Shown here one piece after another: positions 9,285 through 18,285 of a DNA stretch of 64,000 nt. Under the pieces are notes generated by a model that was not told the DNA's origin, made no database searches, and saw only the letters and a program-made list of their open reading frames with translations. The stretch is taken from positions 372,001 to 436,000 of the forward strand of contig NZ_JARVWP010000002.1 of NCBI RefSeq assembly GCF_029846235.1, given 5' to 3'. The stretch's first letter is position 1. Each line of letters opens with the position of its first letter. This stretch comes from Bradyrhizobium sp. CER78 (GTDB taxonomy: Bacteria > Pseudomonadota > Alphaproteobacteria > Rhizobiales > Xanthobacteraceae). A program made the position numbers and the translations under genes.

Positions 9285-9730
9285 GCGCCTGCCTCAAGCT
9301 GGCATAAGATCCGTTGCAGTCCCCCGACACCTGAAACGAAGTGCCGTTGCGCATGATCGATGTGCGATTGCAACGAATCCCACAGATCAACCCTGAGCAT
9401 TCGCAACGGATCACCTGCCATCGTCTCAAACGCCTGCAGGCCGAACTGATGTTGCAACCCGATCCCATTGAGAACGAACTCCGTCAGCTCACGCGCATGC
9501 GTATCGACAAACGGCCGCAACAGCGGATGTGCGCCGTAGCGGACGCCGCGCTTCGCCAGTTCATTCTCGATAAACATGACGAAATGCCGAAGCAGCAGAT
9601 CGTGGCTTTCGCCGACCAGGTGCACGATGAAGGTGATGTCCCGGTCCGCGCGAGCAAGAATTCTCGTGGCAAGCTCTGCCGCCGCGACGGGCTCATTTCC
9701 TGCTTCCGGATCATCCCGGCCAGTCGACAT
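9281..9730 (-). CDS. Hypothetical helical protein, about 149 aa
   Basis: A mostly helical protein with conserved-looking segments FIVHLVGESHDLLLRHFVMF, LAKRGVRYGAHPLLRPFVDT and WDSLQSHIDHAQRHFVSG. It is rich in histidine, but no metal-site motif can be named. It begins about 15 nt after the sigma-54 activator and overlaps the next gene by 4 nt, so it is co-transcribed with the regulator. The start at 9730 is chosen because AGGATGGGA lies 6-7 nt before it; an in-frame ATG at 9742 is too close to that site. I do not recognise the family. Confidence 0.6.
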   Translation of the reverse strand: MSTGRDDPEAGNEPVAAAELATRILARADRDITFIVHLVGESHDLLLRHFVMFIENELAKRGVRYGAHPLLRPFVDTHARELTEFVLNGIGLQHQFGLQAFETMAGDPLRMLRVDLWDSLQSHIDHAQRHFVSGVGGLQRILCQLEAGA

Positions 9731-9744
9731 AGGCATTCCCATCC

Positions 9745-11805
9745 TCAGGACCGCGAGCGGTACTGGTGCAGCTTCCGATACAATGTTGCGCGGGACAGAC
9801 CGAGCTTATCGGCGGCAGCCGCAATGTTGCCGCCGGCGTTTGCAACCGCTCGTTCGATGGCACGCCGCTCGACCTCGTCGAAGCGCGCAACATCTTCGTC
9901 AGGCACCGTTGGTCCACGATCTGTCGGCAGGGACACCGGAGGCGATTGGGCAGCCATCTCCACGAAATCTTCGGGCAGGTCTCTTGGGGTGACGATGCCG
10001 GTGAGCGTCATCAAGACAAGGTGCTCGATCAAATTGCGCAGTTCCCGAACGTTGCCTGGCCAGGAATGGTGTCGCAGCAATTGAATCGTATCCGCCTCGA
10101 AACGCAGCGGCTGGGTATTGTACGTTGTCGCAAAATGTTGATTGAAATGATCGATCAATATCTCAACATCGCCCACGCGGTCGCGGAGAGGTGGAATGGT
10201 GATCTTGACGACACCAATCCGGAAATACAGGTCCTTTCGGAACCGCCCCTCCGCGACCTCCTGTTTCAGATTCCGATTGGTCGACGCGACGAGCCTGACG
10301 TCCACCGGACGAGGCTTGCTGTCGCCAAGCCGGTACACGGCCCGTTCCTCGAGCACCCGAAGCAGATAGGGCTGGAAGTCCAGCGGCATCTCGCCAATCT
10401 CGTCAAGGCTGAGCACGCCGCCGTGAGCGAACTCGAACCGTCCGGGCTTTCCCTCGCGCGTGGCGCCGGTAAAGGCACCGGGGGCATGGCCGAATAACTC
10501 GCCACCGAGAAGCTCCTTGGAGACCGCACCGCAGTTGAACGCAACGAAGGGTTCCTTGCCGGTCTTCTGCCCGGCCGCATGAACAAGGCGGGCGAACAGT
10601 TCCTTGCCGACACCAGTCTCGCCCTCAAGCAGGATTGCGGACCGTCCGAGCGCAGCGCGTTCGACCTTTTCGATCGCCTGGAGCAAGACTTCACTGCAGC
10701 CGGCGATCGCTTCCTTCGCCGCCAACAGCGACGCGGAGGCACTGGGCGACATCCGTGATCCCACCAGATTGACGCGCGGCTTCGACGCGAGCACCAGCAT
10801 CGCGCCCTTCACGGCCCCATCGATCACCAGCGGCTCAATGCGCTGCTCACGCAGCTCCTCCGGCAGCCCTTTCGCGAGATCTGCAGCCAACACACCTTCA
10901 CTGCTGGCGATAAGCTGGGTCCCGATGGAAAGGTCCTGCAGGTGCGAAATTCGCCGCAGGCGGACCGACGCCATGTCGTTGTGATGAACGATTCTGCCGA
11001 ACCGATCGAGAATGACAACGCCATCGGTGTGCGTCGTTCCAGGCATGCGCGAGATGCTCGCTTCAAGAAGCCGCATTCGCTCGATGCGGATCTTTTCGGA
11101 GAGCGCCAGCTCAATGTGGTTGGCTGCGACGACCGCCAGGGCCACATTGTGCCGGTGGAAGATCGCCTGAGGTCCAGAGAAATCGACGATGCCGATAATA
11201 CTGCCGTCGATTGGACTTCGAATAGGACTGCCGACGCAGGTCCAGGCCTTTATGCCTTCGGAAAAGTGCTCCGCGGCGTGGACGTGAACCGGCTTGCCGG
11301 TGACCAGAGCTGTACCGATGCCGTTCGTACCGGTTACTGACTCGCTCCAGGCGGCACCGACCTCCAGGCGAATATCGTGTCCGGCATCGATCGTTCGCTG
11401 ATCGCCACCCACTTCCAGCACGACGCCGTTGTTGTCGGTGATGATCAGCATCGTGGCTGCATCACCAAGCACCGCCGCTACGCGGCGGAAGGTCTCGGCG
11501 CTCGAACCAAGCAAATCATCATTCTTCAGGCGCAGTTCGTAGAGCTCATCCGGCGAAGCAACCAGATGACTGCCCTTGCCACGTGCATTGACGCCCGAAT
11601 CGACGCTGCGATGCCATGAGGCCTCGATGACCCCCCGCACCGGCGCATTCTTGCGCCGGAGGTCTCCGAACGTCAGAAAGTCTTCCCAAGCCCTGTTGGT
11701 TTCGCTCTCATCATATGGACGGCCCTGCTCTCCTTCCGTGCCATCCGGAGCTTTGTAGCCTTCCATGGAAAACGGCGGCTTGGCCATGAGCGTTTCCGTG
11801 AGCAT
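9745..11805 (-). CDS. Sigma-54-dependent activator, AcoR/MimR type
   Basis: A 686-residue enhancer-binding protein. It has an N-terminal GAF-type sensing region (~80-270), an AAA+ domain with Walker A GETGVGKE, the sigma-54 contact loop GAFTGA and Walker B GGVLSLDEIGEMP, and a C-terminal Fis-type helix-turn-helix (NIAAAADKLGLSRATLYRKL). It lacks a phosphorylatable receiver domain, so it should respond directly to a small molecule, as AcoR and MimR do. Its neighbourhood and two sigma-54 promoters at 22.55 and 23.46 kb make the monooxygenase operon the obvious target. The effector (alkane, alcohol or ketone) cannot be read from sequence. Confidence 0.92.
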   Translation of the reverse strand: MLTETLMAKPPFSMEGYKAPDGTEGEQGRPYDESETNRAWEDFLTFGDLRRKNAPVRGVIEASWHRSVDSGVNARGKGSHLVASPDELYELRLKNDDLLGSSAETFRRVAAVLGDAATMLIITDNNGVVLEVGGDQRTIDAGHDIRLEVGAAWSESVTGTNGIGTALVTGKPVHVHAAEHFSEGIKAWTCVGSPIRSPIDGSIIGIVDFSGPQAIFHRHNVALAVVAANHIELALSEKIRIERMRLLEASISRMPGTTHTDGVVILDRFGRIVHHNDMASVRLRRISHLQDLSIGTQLIASSEGVLAADLAKGLPEELREQRIEPLVIDGAVKGAMLVLASKPRVNLVGSRMSPSASASLLAAKEAIAGCSEVLLQAIEKVERAALGRSAILLEGETGVGKELFARLVHAAGQKTGKEPFVAFNCGAVSKELLGGELFGHAPGAFTGATREGKPGRFEFAHGGVLSLDEIGEMPLDFQPYLLRVLEERAVYRLGDSKPRPVDVRLVASTNRNLKQEVAEGRFRKDLYFRIGVVKITIPPLRDRVGDVEILIDHFNQHFATTYNTQPLRFEADTIQLLRHHSWPGNVRELRNLIEHLVLMTLTGIVTPRDLPEDFVEMAAQSPPVSLPTDRGPTVPDEDVARFDEVERRAIERAVANAGGNIAAAADKLGLSRATLYRKLHQYRSRS

Positions 11806-11908
11806 TGGAGCACCATACGTATGTTGGCAGACAGCACACCCGACGGGCAGAAATGACCTCAGCCAGCCCCGGCCGGGACCGCGATCCCGGCGGGCTCAGA
11901 TCGCGGAC

Positions 11909-12403
11909 TCATTCGACGGTCTTGGCGATCGCGTTCACGCCGAGGCGCTCTGCGATGATCCGTTCCAGCTGTTCCTCGGCCGCCTCGTCGGGCACACTCA
12001 GCCCCTCGAGATCGGCAAGGGGTTTGTAGGCGGCCTCGTCGATCGGCCCGAAGATGCCGTTCTCGCGGGTTGCCAGGGCGAAGTATCGCGAAGGACCATT
12101 GCCACGCAGTTCGCCGACAAAATGAAGTTGCCGGCCCGACGCAAGATCAGCGATCACGACGCGTCCATTGAGGCTGATCCGCACATAGGGTTCTGCTTCT
12201 TGCGGCAGCGCCGGCGGCGTGGACCAGAGTTTTCCGGACGGCTGGGGCTGCGGAGGCGGCTTGGGATTGCGCAATTCCTGCCAGCGCCCGCCCGTCAGAT
12301 GATTGGCGACAGCGTCAATCTTGCTGCGGTTTTTTTTGATGAAGTCCTTCGCCGCCACTTGTTCTCGATGCGGACCGTCGCGCTTGGAGATGATGTAGAC
12401 CAC
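11909..12403 (-). CDS. Hypothetical protein, 164 aa
   Basis: A basic N-terminal region (DFIKKNRSKIDAVANHLTGG), a proline/glutamine-rich linker, a short beta-rich segment (YVRISLNGRVVIADLASG) and an acidic helical tail. No signal peptide or membrane span. The GTG start is preceded by GGAGGAGG. It lies between the aquaporin and the sigma-54 activator on the same strand. Function unknown. Confidence 0.5.
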   Translation of the reverse strand: MVYIISKRDGPHREQVAAKDFIKKNRSKIDAVANHLTGGRWQELRNPKPPPQPQPSGKLWSTPPALPQEAEPYVRISLNGRVVIADLASGRQLHFVGELRGNGPSRYFALATRENGIFGPIDEAAYKPLADLEGLSVPDEAAEEQLERIIAERLGVNAIAKTVE

Positions 12404-12519
12404 GCGGTTTCCTCCTCCGATCTGTTCCGATGACCGTGGAGGCTTGTTGCAGTCGCCTCCTGTGGCTTACACCGGCACTTCAAGATTGTAGCTTGTTCTC
12501 GATTGTTGTCACCGCCCAA

Positions 12520-13215
12520 TCATCCGTTAGCCGCTTGCGCTGTCGCCACGATTTGGCTGGTCACTCCGGCCTTGAAGACATAGCCGGCGAGTGCGGCACC
12601 GAAGCAAGGTGCAACGAAATAAAGCCACACCTGCGACAATGCTTCGGAACCTGCGAACAACGCGGGGCCGAGTGAGCGTGCCGGATTGACCGATGCCCCC
12701 GACACGGCAATGCCAGCAAGATGAATGGCTACAAGCGTCAGTCCGATCACCAGCCCGGCGTAGGCCGCGGACGCCCCATTTTGCGTCGCACCAAGAATCA
12801 CCGTCAAAAACAGAAAGGTGGCGGCCGTCTCGAACACGAACGCGGAGAGAACGCCATATTGGCCCCAACCATTCTGGGCAAAGCCATTCGCCGCCACGTC
12901 ATAGCCCCCGATCTTGCCTTCCGCGATGAGGTACAGCACAGCTGCCGCCGCGATTCCTCCGATAAACTGCGCGATAACATAACCGACGAAATCTCGCAGC
13001 GACGCCCGGCCGGCAACGAGCATCCCAAGGCTGACCGCCGGATTGAGATGCGCCCCGGAGATGTGTCCGATCGAATAGGCCATCGCAACCACCGACAGGC
13101 CGAACGCGAACGCGACACCAAGTAATCCGACCTCGGTCCGCATGAAGATCACAGTCGCGCATCCGAAGAACACCAGCGCGAACGTTCCAATGAACTCAGC
13201 AATATACTTCCGCAT
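12520..13215 (-). CDS. aqpZ: Aquaporin Z-like water channel (MIP family)
   Basis: 231 residues with six membrane segments and both NPA boxes (GAHLNPAVS and GASVNPARS). Aligned to E. coli AqpZ, the selectivity-filter positions appear to be Phe, His, Ala and Arg, close to water-specific channels, so glycerol conduction is less likely. The ATG at 13215 follows GGGGGGAGAG; a longer upstream extension is not hydrophobic and is excluded. It lies in the same orientation as the chaperonin and activator genes. An aquaporin in an alkane monooxygenase cluster is unusual and its role here is unknown. Confidence 0.9.
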   Translation of the reverse strand: MRKYIAEFIGTFALVFFGCATVIFMRTEVGLLGVAFAFGLSVVAMAYSIGHISGAHLNPAVSLGMLVAGRASLRDFVGYVIAQFIGGIAAAAVLYLIAEGKIGGYDVAANGFAQNGWGQYGVLSAFVFETAATFLFLTVILGATQNGASAAYAGLVIGLTLVAIHLAGIAVSGASVNPARSLGPALFAGSEALSQVWLYFVAPCFGAALAGYVFKAGVTSQIVATAQAANG

Positions 13216-13367
13216 AACTCTCCCCCCTCTTCGAAGATGATTTCGCCGCCGACGCCCGATGCGCCCCGGATGGGACGCGTCGAGCAGCGCGGCCGAGCCG
13301 AATGGCCAGCCGCAATTTGACCGCATCTGCAATCGACGCGGCGGAACGCGAACCGCGAACCGATGCC

Positions 13368-14999
13368 TCATGCCCGTCCAAGCTTCTCTGCACCGCCTCC
13401 CAGGGCCGGCCCCTGTGTCGGATCGATATATTGCGGCACGTCGGCGACCAGCGTGTTGGTCGTCAGCACCAGCGTGGCGACGGACGCCGCATTGCGAAGC
13501 GCCGTGTATGTCACCCGAACCGGATCCACGATACCGGCCGCAATCATGTTGATGAACTTGCCATTGGCAGCATCAAAGCCGACGCCCGCAGGCGCACCTT
13601 GCAGTTCAGCCACAACCTTGCTCTCATCATGCCCCGCGTTCCGCGCGATCAAGGCAGCCGGCCGGGACAGTGTCTCACGCACCAGCTTGATGCCCTCCCC
13701 CAGGTCGCCATTGATGTTGCCGAGGGCCCGCGCGACCGTCGGCGCGCACTGCGCCAATGCGATGCCGCCACCGGGAACAATGCCTTCCTCGGCTGCCGCC
13801 CGCGTGGCACTGAGCGCGTCGTCGATGAGCTGGATGGTGCGCTTCTGCTCGACCGGAGTGACTCCGCCCGCCAATATCACGGCGGTCCCGCCCGAGAGCT
13901 TCGCCAATCGCTCCTTGAGCTTGTCCTGCTCGATATTCGGCGGTGCCAGATCGTGTTGCTTGGCGACCTGTTGACGCCGCGCCGCGATCGCCGTGCTGTC
14001 GCCGCCGCCGCGAATGATCACCGTCTCACGCGCGCTGGCCCGCACCTGGCGCGCCGTCCCGAGATCTGCAAGACCGGTCTCTTCCAGCTTGCCGCCAAGC
14101 TCGCGGGCGATCACGCGCCCGCCGGTGATGATCGCAAGATCGTCCATCATCGCCTTGCGCCAATGGCCATAGTCCGGAGGATTGACCACCAGGACCTTGC
14201 CGCGGTTGCCGTCGCCAAGCAACGTCGGCACGACTTCGGGCGCAATCTCCTCAGCAACGATGACAAGCGGCCGTCCGGTGGGCGCAACTGCCGAGCGCAC
14301 CGCAGCGAGCTCGTCCGGCGCCTTGATTTTGAGATCCGTCAACAGAATGTAGGGCTGATCGAGCACCACTTCCATCTTCTCAATGTCCGTCACCATATGG
14401 TGGGAGATATAGCCGCGATCGAACGACATGCCTTCCACGACCTCGAGCGTCGTGTTTGTCGTCAGGCCATAATCGGAACTGATGATACCGTCCTTGCCGA
14501 CCCGCTCCACTGCCTCGGCGATCAAGCTGCCAAGATGGGCGTCGGTGGACGCAATCGTTGCCACAGCCTGCAGCGTCTTGCGGTCCGATGCGGCCACTGC
14601 CGAACCCTTCAGGACATCGACGACGACCTCAACGGCCCGATCGATGCCCTTGCAGAGATCCACCGCCTTGGCGCCGCGCTCAAGAGCCGCGACACCACCC
14701 TGGATCAGGCCATTTGCGAGCACCATTGCCGTCGTCGTGCCGTCGCCGGCGACTTCGTTGGTCTGCATCGACACCTCACGGACCACCTGCGCGCCCATGT
14801 TTTCGAAGCGATCCGGCAACTCGATTTCGGAAGCAATGGTAACTCCATCCCGTGACACGATCGGCGTACCGATCGGCCGGTCGACCATCGCATTCATGCC
14901 TTTGGGGCCGAGCGTCGTCTCAACCGCAGCAGCAAGTTTCTGAACACCGCGTGCGAGAGCGCGGCGGGCTTCGATGTCATGCAACAGCACTTTCGGCAT
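13368..14999 (-). CDS. groEL: GroEL-like chaperonin dedicated to the monooxygenase (MimG-like)
   Basis: 543 residues of a group I chaperonin, with the ATP-binding motifs TTLGPKG and AGDGTTTAMVLA intact. It departs from housekeeping GroEL: the sequence is divergent throughout and the C-terminus ends GGGAEKLGRA without the usual GGM repeats. No groES gene is adjacent. In mycobacterial mim clusters a GroEL-like protein, MimG, is needed to fold the large hydroxylase; the same role is inferred here from the shared neighbourhood. It would have to borrow a GroES from elsewhere in the genome. Confidence 0.9.
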   Translation of the reverse strand: MPKVLLHDIEARRALARGVQKLAAAVETTLGPKGMNAMVDRPIGTPIVSRDGVTIASEIELPDRFENMGAQVVREVSMQTNEVAGDGTTTAMVLANGLIQGGVAALERGAKAVDLCKGIDRAVEVVVDVLKGSAVAASDRKTLQAVATIASTDAHLGSLIAEAVERVGKDGIISSDYGLTTNTTLEVVEGMSFDRGYISHHMVTDIEKMEVVLDQPYILLTDLKIKAPDELAAVRSAVAPTGRPLVIVAEEIAPEVVPTLLGDGNRGKVLVVNPPDYGHWRKAMMDDLAIITGGRVIARELGGKLEETGLADLGTARQVRASARETVIIRGGGDSTAIAARRQQVAKQHDLAPPNIEQDKLKERLAKLSGGTAVILAGGVTPVEQKRTIQLIDDALSATRAAAEEGIVPGGGIALAQCAPTVARALGNINGDLGEGIKLVRETLSRPAALIARNAGHDESKVVAELQGAPAGVGFDAANGKFINMIAAGIVDPVRVTYTALRNAASVATLVLTTNTLVADVPQYIDPTQGPALGGGAEKLGRA

Positions 15000-15079
15000 T
15001 GTCTTCCCCTCCCAAACCTCTTCTCATCTTCATCTCGTCGGGCGGCTCTGCTGACCGCCCAGGAGCTCAGCGCGCCCGG

Positions 15080-15916
15080 CTACTCGATCAGAGGCCTTCC
15101 GCGGCTAGGCTGCTCTGCCTCTCCGCCCTCTCGGATCGAGCGCAACGGATCGCACGGCGCGGCCACTCTTGTAGCCTTGCCGCTGAGCCCTAGCGTTGCT
15201 TCGTTCCGACCTCTCTCCAACTCGCCGTCGATGACGGCAAAGAGCTGCGGCCTGATCGCGCGATTGAGCTGCATGCTAATTCGTGCTGCCCGTAATCGTC
15301 GGAGATATGAGACCAGTTGATGCGGCCCAACGGGACTTCCCTCGTAAGTAACAAGCGCCCGGTCACTGGCGACGGAGGCCAGCTGCCGCTCAACCAAGCA
15401 CGTGCGATAGCAAGATCTTTGGCGTTCTACATCCGCAGAACCGAACTCGACCTCGTCAAAATCGCCGAGGCTCATCCGGCAGATGACCGGATCCTCATAG
15501 CCCACTCCACGCAGCGCAAGAATCATGACTTCTTGACATCGTTCAAATGCGATTCGCCGCAGTTGACCGAGGAAGCTGCCGGCCGCGACCGCCTCGGGCG
15601 CTTCACCGGTAAGCTCACCACCACTGACATTCCCGATGTCCTTCTGATCCCACAGTTGCGGGCGCTCCTCGCGGACCCATGGGAACGACGACACCGCTTG
15701 ATCCAGATCGTCGGCCTCCGGACGCGCCACGCCCCTGGAACAGCACCGGGTCGGCAACCGTAGCAAGATATCGACCCAATCATCTCCGTCCATTGTCGCT
15801 CGCCCGACGATTCCAGGCGCCGCCATTGTCCTGTCAAGCTCGGGCTCTTTGGCCCGCGCAAGCCGCTCCCATCCTTCGCAGGCCTTCCGGTCATCCTCCA
15901 TGAGCGGCGCACTCAT
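15080..15916 (-). CDS. Diverged MIP18/DUF59-like protein (paralogue B)
   Basis: 278 residues, homologous along their length to the gene immediately upstream. Shared anchors include LRLPT, PWVR, ALVTYEG (LAFVTSEG in the neighbour), YLRRLRAARISMQLNR and LERGR. It lacks the cysteine-rich C-terminal tail of the neighbour, and the DPELD core has become EPELD. It starts 6 nt after the neighbour's stop. Tandem duplication followed by divergence is the simplest reading. If paralogue A helps metal or cofactor assembly, this copy may have lost that function or act as its partner. Confidence 0.65.
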   Translation of the reverse strand: MSAPLMEDDRKACEGWERLARAKEPELDRTMAAPGIVGRATMDGDDWVDILLRLPTRCCSRGVARPEADDLDQAVSSFPWVREERPQLWDQKDIGNVSGGELTGEAPEAVAAGSFLGQLRRIAFERCQEVMILALRGVGYEDPVICRMSLGDFDEVEFGSADVERQRSCYRTCLVERQLASVASDRALVTYEGSPVGPHQLVSYLRRLRAARISMQLNRAIRPQLFAVIDGELERGRNEATLGLSGKATRVAAPCDPLRSIREGGEAEQPSRGRPLIE

Positions 15917-15922
15917 GTTTCG

Positions 15923-16762
15923 TCACCCGACCTGGCCCGCATGGGCATTTTTCGCCGACGATGCATCGGCTCGCACCCCGCAGCCGCCACCACATGTCCC
16001 GCAAGTCGTTGCCGCTCCATGGCCGGCAGCCTGTTTCATCCGACCAGCCTCGACCTCACGATCGCGACCCGCAAGAAGGCCCCGACAAATCATGCTGTTG
16101 AACTCGGCGTTCAGACCGACGGTCCGAAGCCCGGACAGATAGCCGAAGTAAGTTTCCGCCTTCAGCGCCCGGCCTTCCGACGTCACGAAAGCCAACGCCC
16201 CGGAATGAGCCCGACCCACGACATCCCGCCGCTCAAGATAGCGCGCAACAAGAGCCTTGCCCGATTCATCGAGCGGCAACGCTCGCAACTCCGCCAGGGA
16301 CAGTCCAACCAGGCGATCTGTCGAGTAGCCGACGGACGTCATGTGGCTCAGCAATGCCATCTGCCGGCGCTGGAACGCCTTGACCAGGAACGTGCGGCGG
16401 AGCTCTTCCAGATCACCATCCGCTTCGGCTCCAAACGTCTCCTGAAACGACAGCCCCTTCGCCAGTCCGGCGTTGATCTGATCTCCATACATATGCTCGT
16501 CGAGCGTCACGACGACGCTCCGGACCCAGGGCAGCCCGCCGACCGCCTTGCGAATATCGTCTGCCATCAGAAAGGAGAAGTTGGCAGCACACCAGTATGT
16601 CGGCAGTCGGAACGCGATGTGAACGACATCACCCTCATGGAGCTCGACTCCCTTGACGAAGCCGAGGTCCACAATCGATTCATCGAGTTCCGGATCAACC
16701 ACCGTGGCGAGCTGCATCCAGACTTCCGCTTTCCAATCAGACTGACTCGCAAGGCCGGTCAT
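15923..16762 (-). CDS. MIP18/DUF59-family protein with Cys-rich tail (paralogue A)
   Basis: 279 residues. The N-terminal ~100 residues show the MIP18/PaaD-like fold (VVDPELDESIVDLGFVKGV, then VHIAFRLPTYWC), a family tied to iron-sulfur or metal-centre assembly. A helical domain follows, and the tail ends with CGTCGGGCG, a C-x2-C-x3-C arrangement that could bind metal. A GGAG ribosome-binding site precedes the ATG at 16762. It follows the amidohydrolase by 5 nt. Homologues sit beside actinobacterial propane monooxygenase genes, so a role in maturing the diiron hydroxylase or the reductase cluster is plausible but inferred. Confidence 0.75.
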   Translation of the reverse strand: MTGLASQSDWKAEVWMQLATVVDPELDESIVDLGFVKGVELHEGDVVHIAFRLPTYWCAANFSFLMADDIRKAVGGLPWVRSVVVTLDEHMYGDQINAGLAKGLSFQETFGAEADGDLEELRRTFLVKAFQRRQMALLSHMTSVGYSTDRLVGLSLAELRALPLDESGKALVARYLERRDVVGRAHSGALAFVTSEGRALKAETYFGYLSGLRTVGLNAEFNSMICRGLLAGRDREVEAGRMKQAAGHGAATTCGTCGGGCGVRADASSAKNAHAGQVG

Positions 16763-16767
16763 TGGCT

Positions 16768-17787
16768 CTACTCCGCGGCCTGAAGCTTTTCGCTCTTCAG
16801 CTTGGCCTTCTGCTTCTCGATATCGATTCCGTACAGCCGCGCCGCGTTCAGGCCGAGAATCTTCTTTTTGCCGGTCAGCGAGAACGTCACCCTTGACTCC
16901 TTCGAGAGTTTCTCCGGAAGCTCGAACGCCATGAACTTGTCGATCAGCCATTTCGGCGTCCAGATGCCGTAGTCGCTGCCGAACAGGATCTTGTCTTCTC
17001 CGATCCAGTACAGCATCTCGTTCATGATGTGAGCGAAGTAATCCGGGCGGCTCCAGACGAACTGCAACGCGACCGCCAGGCCGGCATAGACATTGGTTTC
17101 CTGGGTTGCGATCCAGCAGAAATCGTCAAGCCGCGGCAGCCCGCAATGTTCGACGATGAAGTTCAAATTCTGGAACGAGGTCGCAACGTCATCGATATCC
17201 GCGACATCGAATGCATCCCTGTTCAGCGGGATGATGGTCGGCCCCTTGTGAACATGAATGTTCTTGATGCCGAGCTTTTCAGCGGCCTCGAGAAACTTGT
17301 AGCTCGCCGGGTCGGTCAGCTTGTAGCCCTTTGACTCACCCCGCCATTCGGCGGTGTAGAGCTTCACGCCGGCGATCTGGTACTTCTCCTTCAGCTCATG
17401 CATGTACTCGAGGCCAGCATTGCCGTCACGCGGATCGAACGCCCCGTTGAGGATGAAGCGATCAGGATGCGCCTTCTTGAGCGCGAAATTCCGTTCGGTC
17501 GTATTGAATCCGTTCTTGTAGAAGTCATTGAGATAGGTCGATTGCAGGATCGCCATATCGTCGTAGCCATGCACGAAAAGGTCCTCGTACATGGTTTTCG
17601 CGTCGTATCTTTCGAATTTCTCTTTCGGCCAGTGCTCTTCTTTCGGACTGAAGTTCGTGTGATAGGCGTAGAAGCAGTCGATGAATTGCTTGCCGTGAAT
17701 ATTCTTTTGATTTTGCGGACTGCCGTCCCAGAAGTGGACGTGCCCATCAATGACGAAGATTTCTTCCCCAGTGGACGTCTTGTACAT
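16768..17787 (-). CDS. Amidohydrolase (ACMSD-like TIM barrel) of the monooxygenase operon
   Basis: 339 residues of the amidohydrolase-2 family. Metal ligands are visible: DGHVHFW near the N-terminus (HxH), KNIHVHKGP, VEHCGLP and FGSDYGIW with the late Asp. A protein of this kind is a regular neighbour of propane/mim monooxygenase genes, but its substrate is unsettled and it may assist enzyme assembly rather than degrade an intermediate. A GGTAGGAG site lies before the ATG. An intrinsic terminator separates it from prmD, so it is probably expressed by read-through at a lower level. Confidence 0.85.
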   Translation of the reverse strand: MYKTSTGEEIFVIDGHVHFWDGSPQNQKNIHGKQFIDCFYAYHTNFSPKEEHWPKEKFERYDAKTMYEDLFVHGYDDMAILQSTYLNDFYKNGFNTTERNFALKKAHPDRFILNGAFDPRDGNAGLEYMHELKEKYQIAGVKLYTAEWRGESKGYKLTDPASYKFLEAAEKLGIKNIHVHKGPTIIPLNRDAFDVADIDDVATSFQNLNFIVEHCGLPRLDDFCWIATQETNVYAGLAVALQFVWSRPDYFAHIMNEMLYWIGEDKILFGSDYGIWTPKWLIDKFMAFELPEKLSKESRVTFSLTGKKKILGLNAARLYGIDIEKQKAKLKSEKLQAAE

Positions 17788-17835
17788 CGTCAGCTCCTAC
17801 CGTTCGATGGCATTACAGCCGCGGTTTAATTTCAG

Positions 17836-17884
17836 AATCGAAAAAGGCGGGTGGAGCTTCACGCCGGAAACTGTCGCTCCACCC
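17836..17884 (-). terminator. Rho-independent terminator after prmD
   Basis: On the minus strand, GGGTGGAGC pairs perfectly with GCTCCACCC across an 18-nt loop and is followed by CGCCTTTTTCG. A 9-bp GC-rich stem followed closely by a T run is the classical layout. It lies between prmD and the amidohydrolase gene, so it should end most monooxygenase transcripts or set a ratio by partial read-through. Confidence 0.7.
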
Positions 17885-17907
17885 AGTCGCGAGGGACCGA
17901 TCGAAGA

Positions 17908-18279
17908 TCATTCGATGAATTCGAAGACCTCGTCCATGTTGCCGAACAGCGTCACCGTGTTGTCGTCGATACGCACCATTCGGCCGTAATGGGTTGACGT
18001 GTTGACCTCGAAGATCTCGGCGGTCATGTCCTTGCCGAGAATCTCGCTGATCTCATCCATCTTGAAGGTCAGCTTGCCTTCGCCGTCGATGCGGATCAGG
18101 GCGGGCTGATAGGTCACGGTTACATTCGGCTTTTTGCCCATGAACTCCGCGATAGCTCGCGCCTCGACGCTGTCGTTCATGGTGACGCCGCACTGATGGG
18201 AGATCGTTTGCTCGAAACGAAGATCTCCCATCTTCTGGAAAATGTTCTGGTTGGTCGCACTTCTGGAAGCAACGGACAT
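17908..18279 (-). CDS. prmD: Monooxygenase coupling (effector) protein
   Basis: 123 residues of the MmoB/DmpM family: a cofactor-free protein that binds the hydroxylase and gates substrate and electron entry. The core matches the fold (MNDSVEARAIAEFMG, VTVTYQPALIRIDGEGKL, FEVNTSTHYGRMVRID). It starts 6 nt after prmC with an AAGGAGT site. Gene order hydroxylase, reductase, small subunit, coupling protein is that of propane-type diiron monooxygenases. Confidence 0.92.
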   Translation of the reverse strand: MSVASRSATNQNIFQKMGDLRFEQTISHQCGVTMNDSVEARAIAEFMGKKPNVTVTYQPALIRIDGEGKLTFKMDEISEILGKDMTAEIFEVNTSTHYGRMVRIDDNTVTLFGNMDEVFEFIE

Positions 18280-18285
18280 TGCAAT

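Noticed and set aside
13302..14855. 517-codon plus-strand frame opposite the chaperonin gene
   Set aside because: Composition is typical of an antisense frame (many Arg, His and Asp) while the minus strand encodes clear GroEL motifs.
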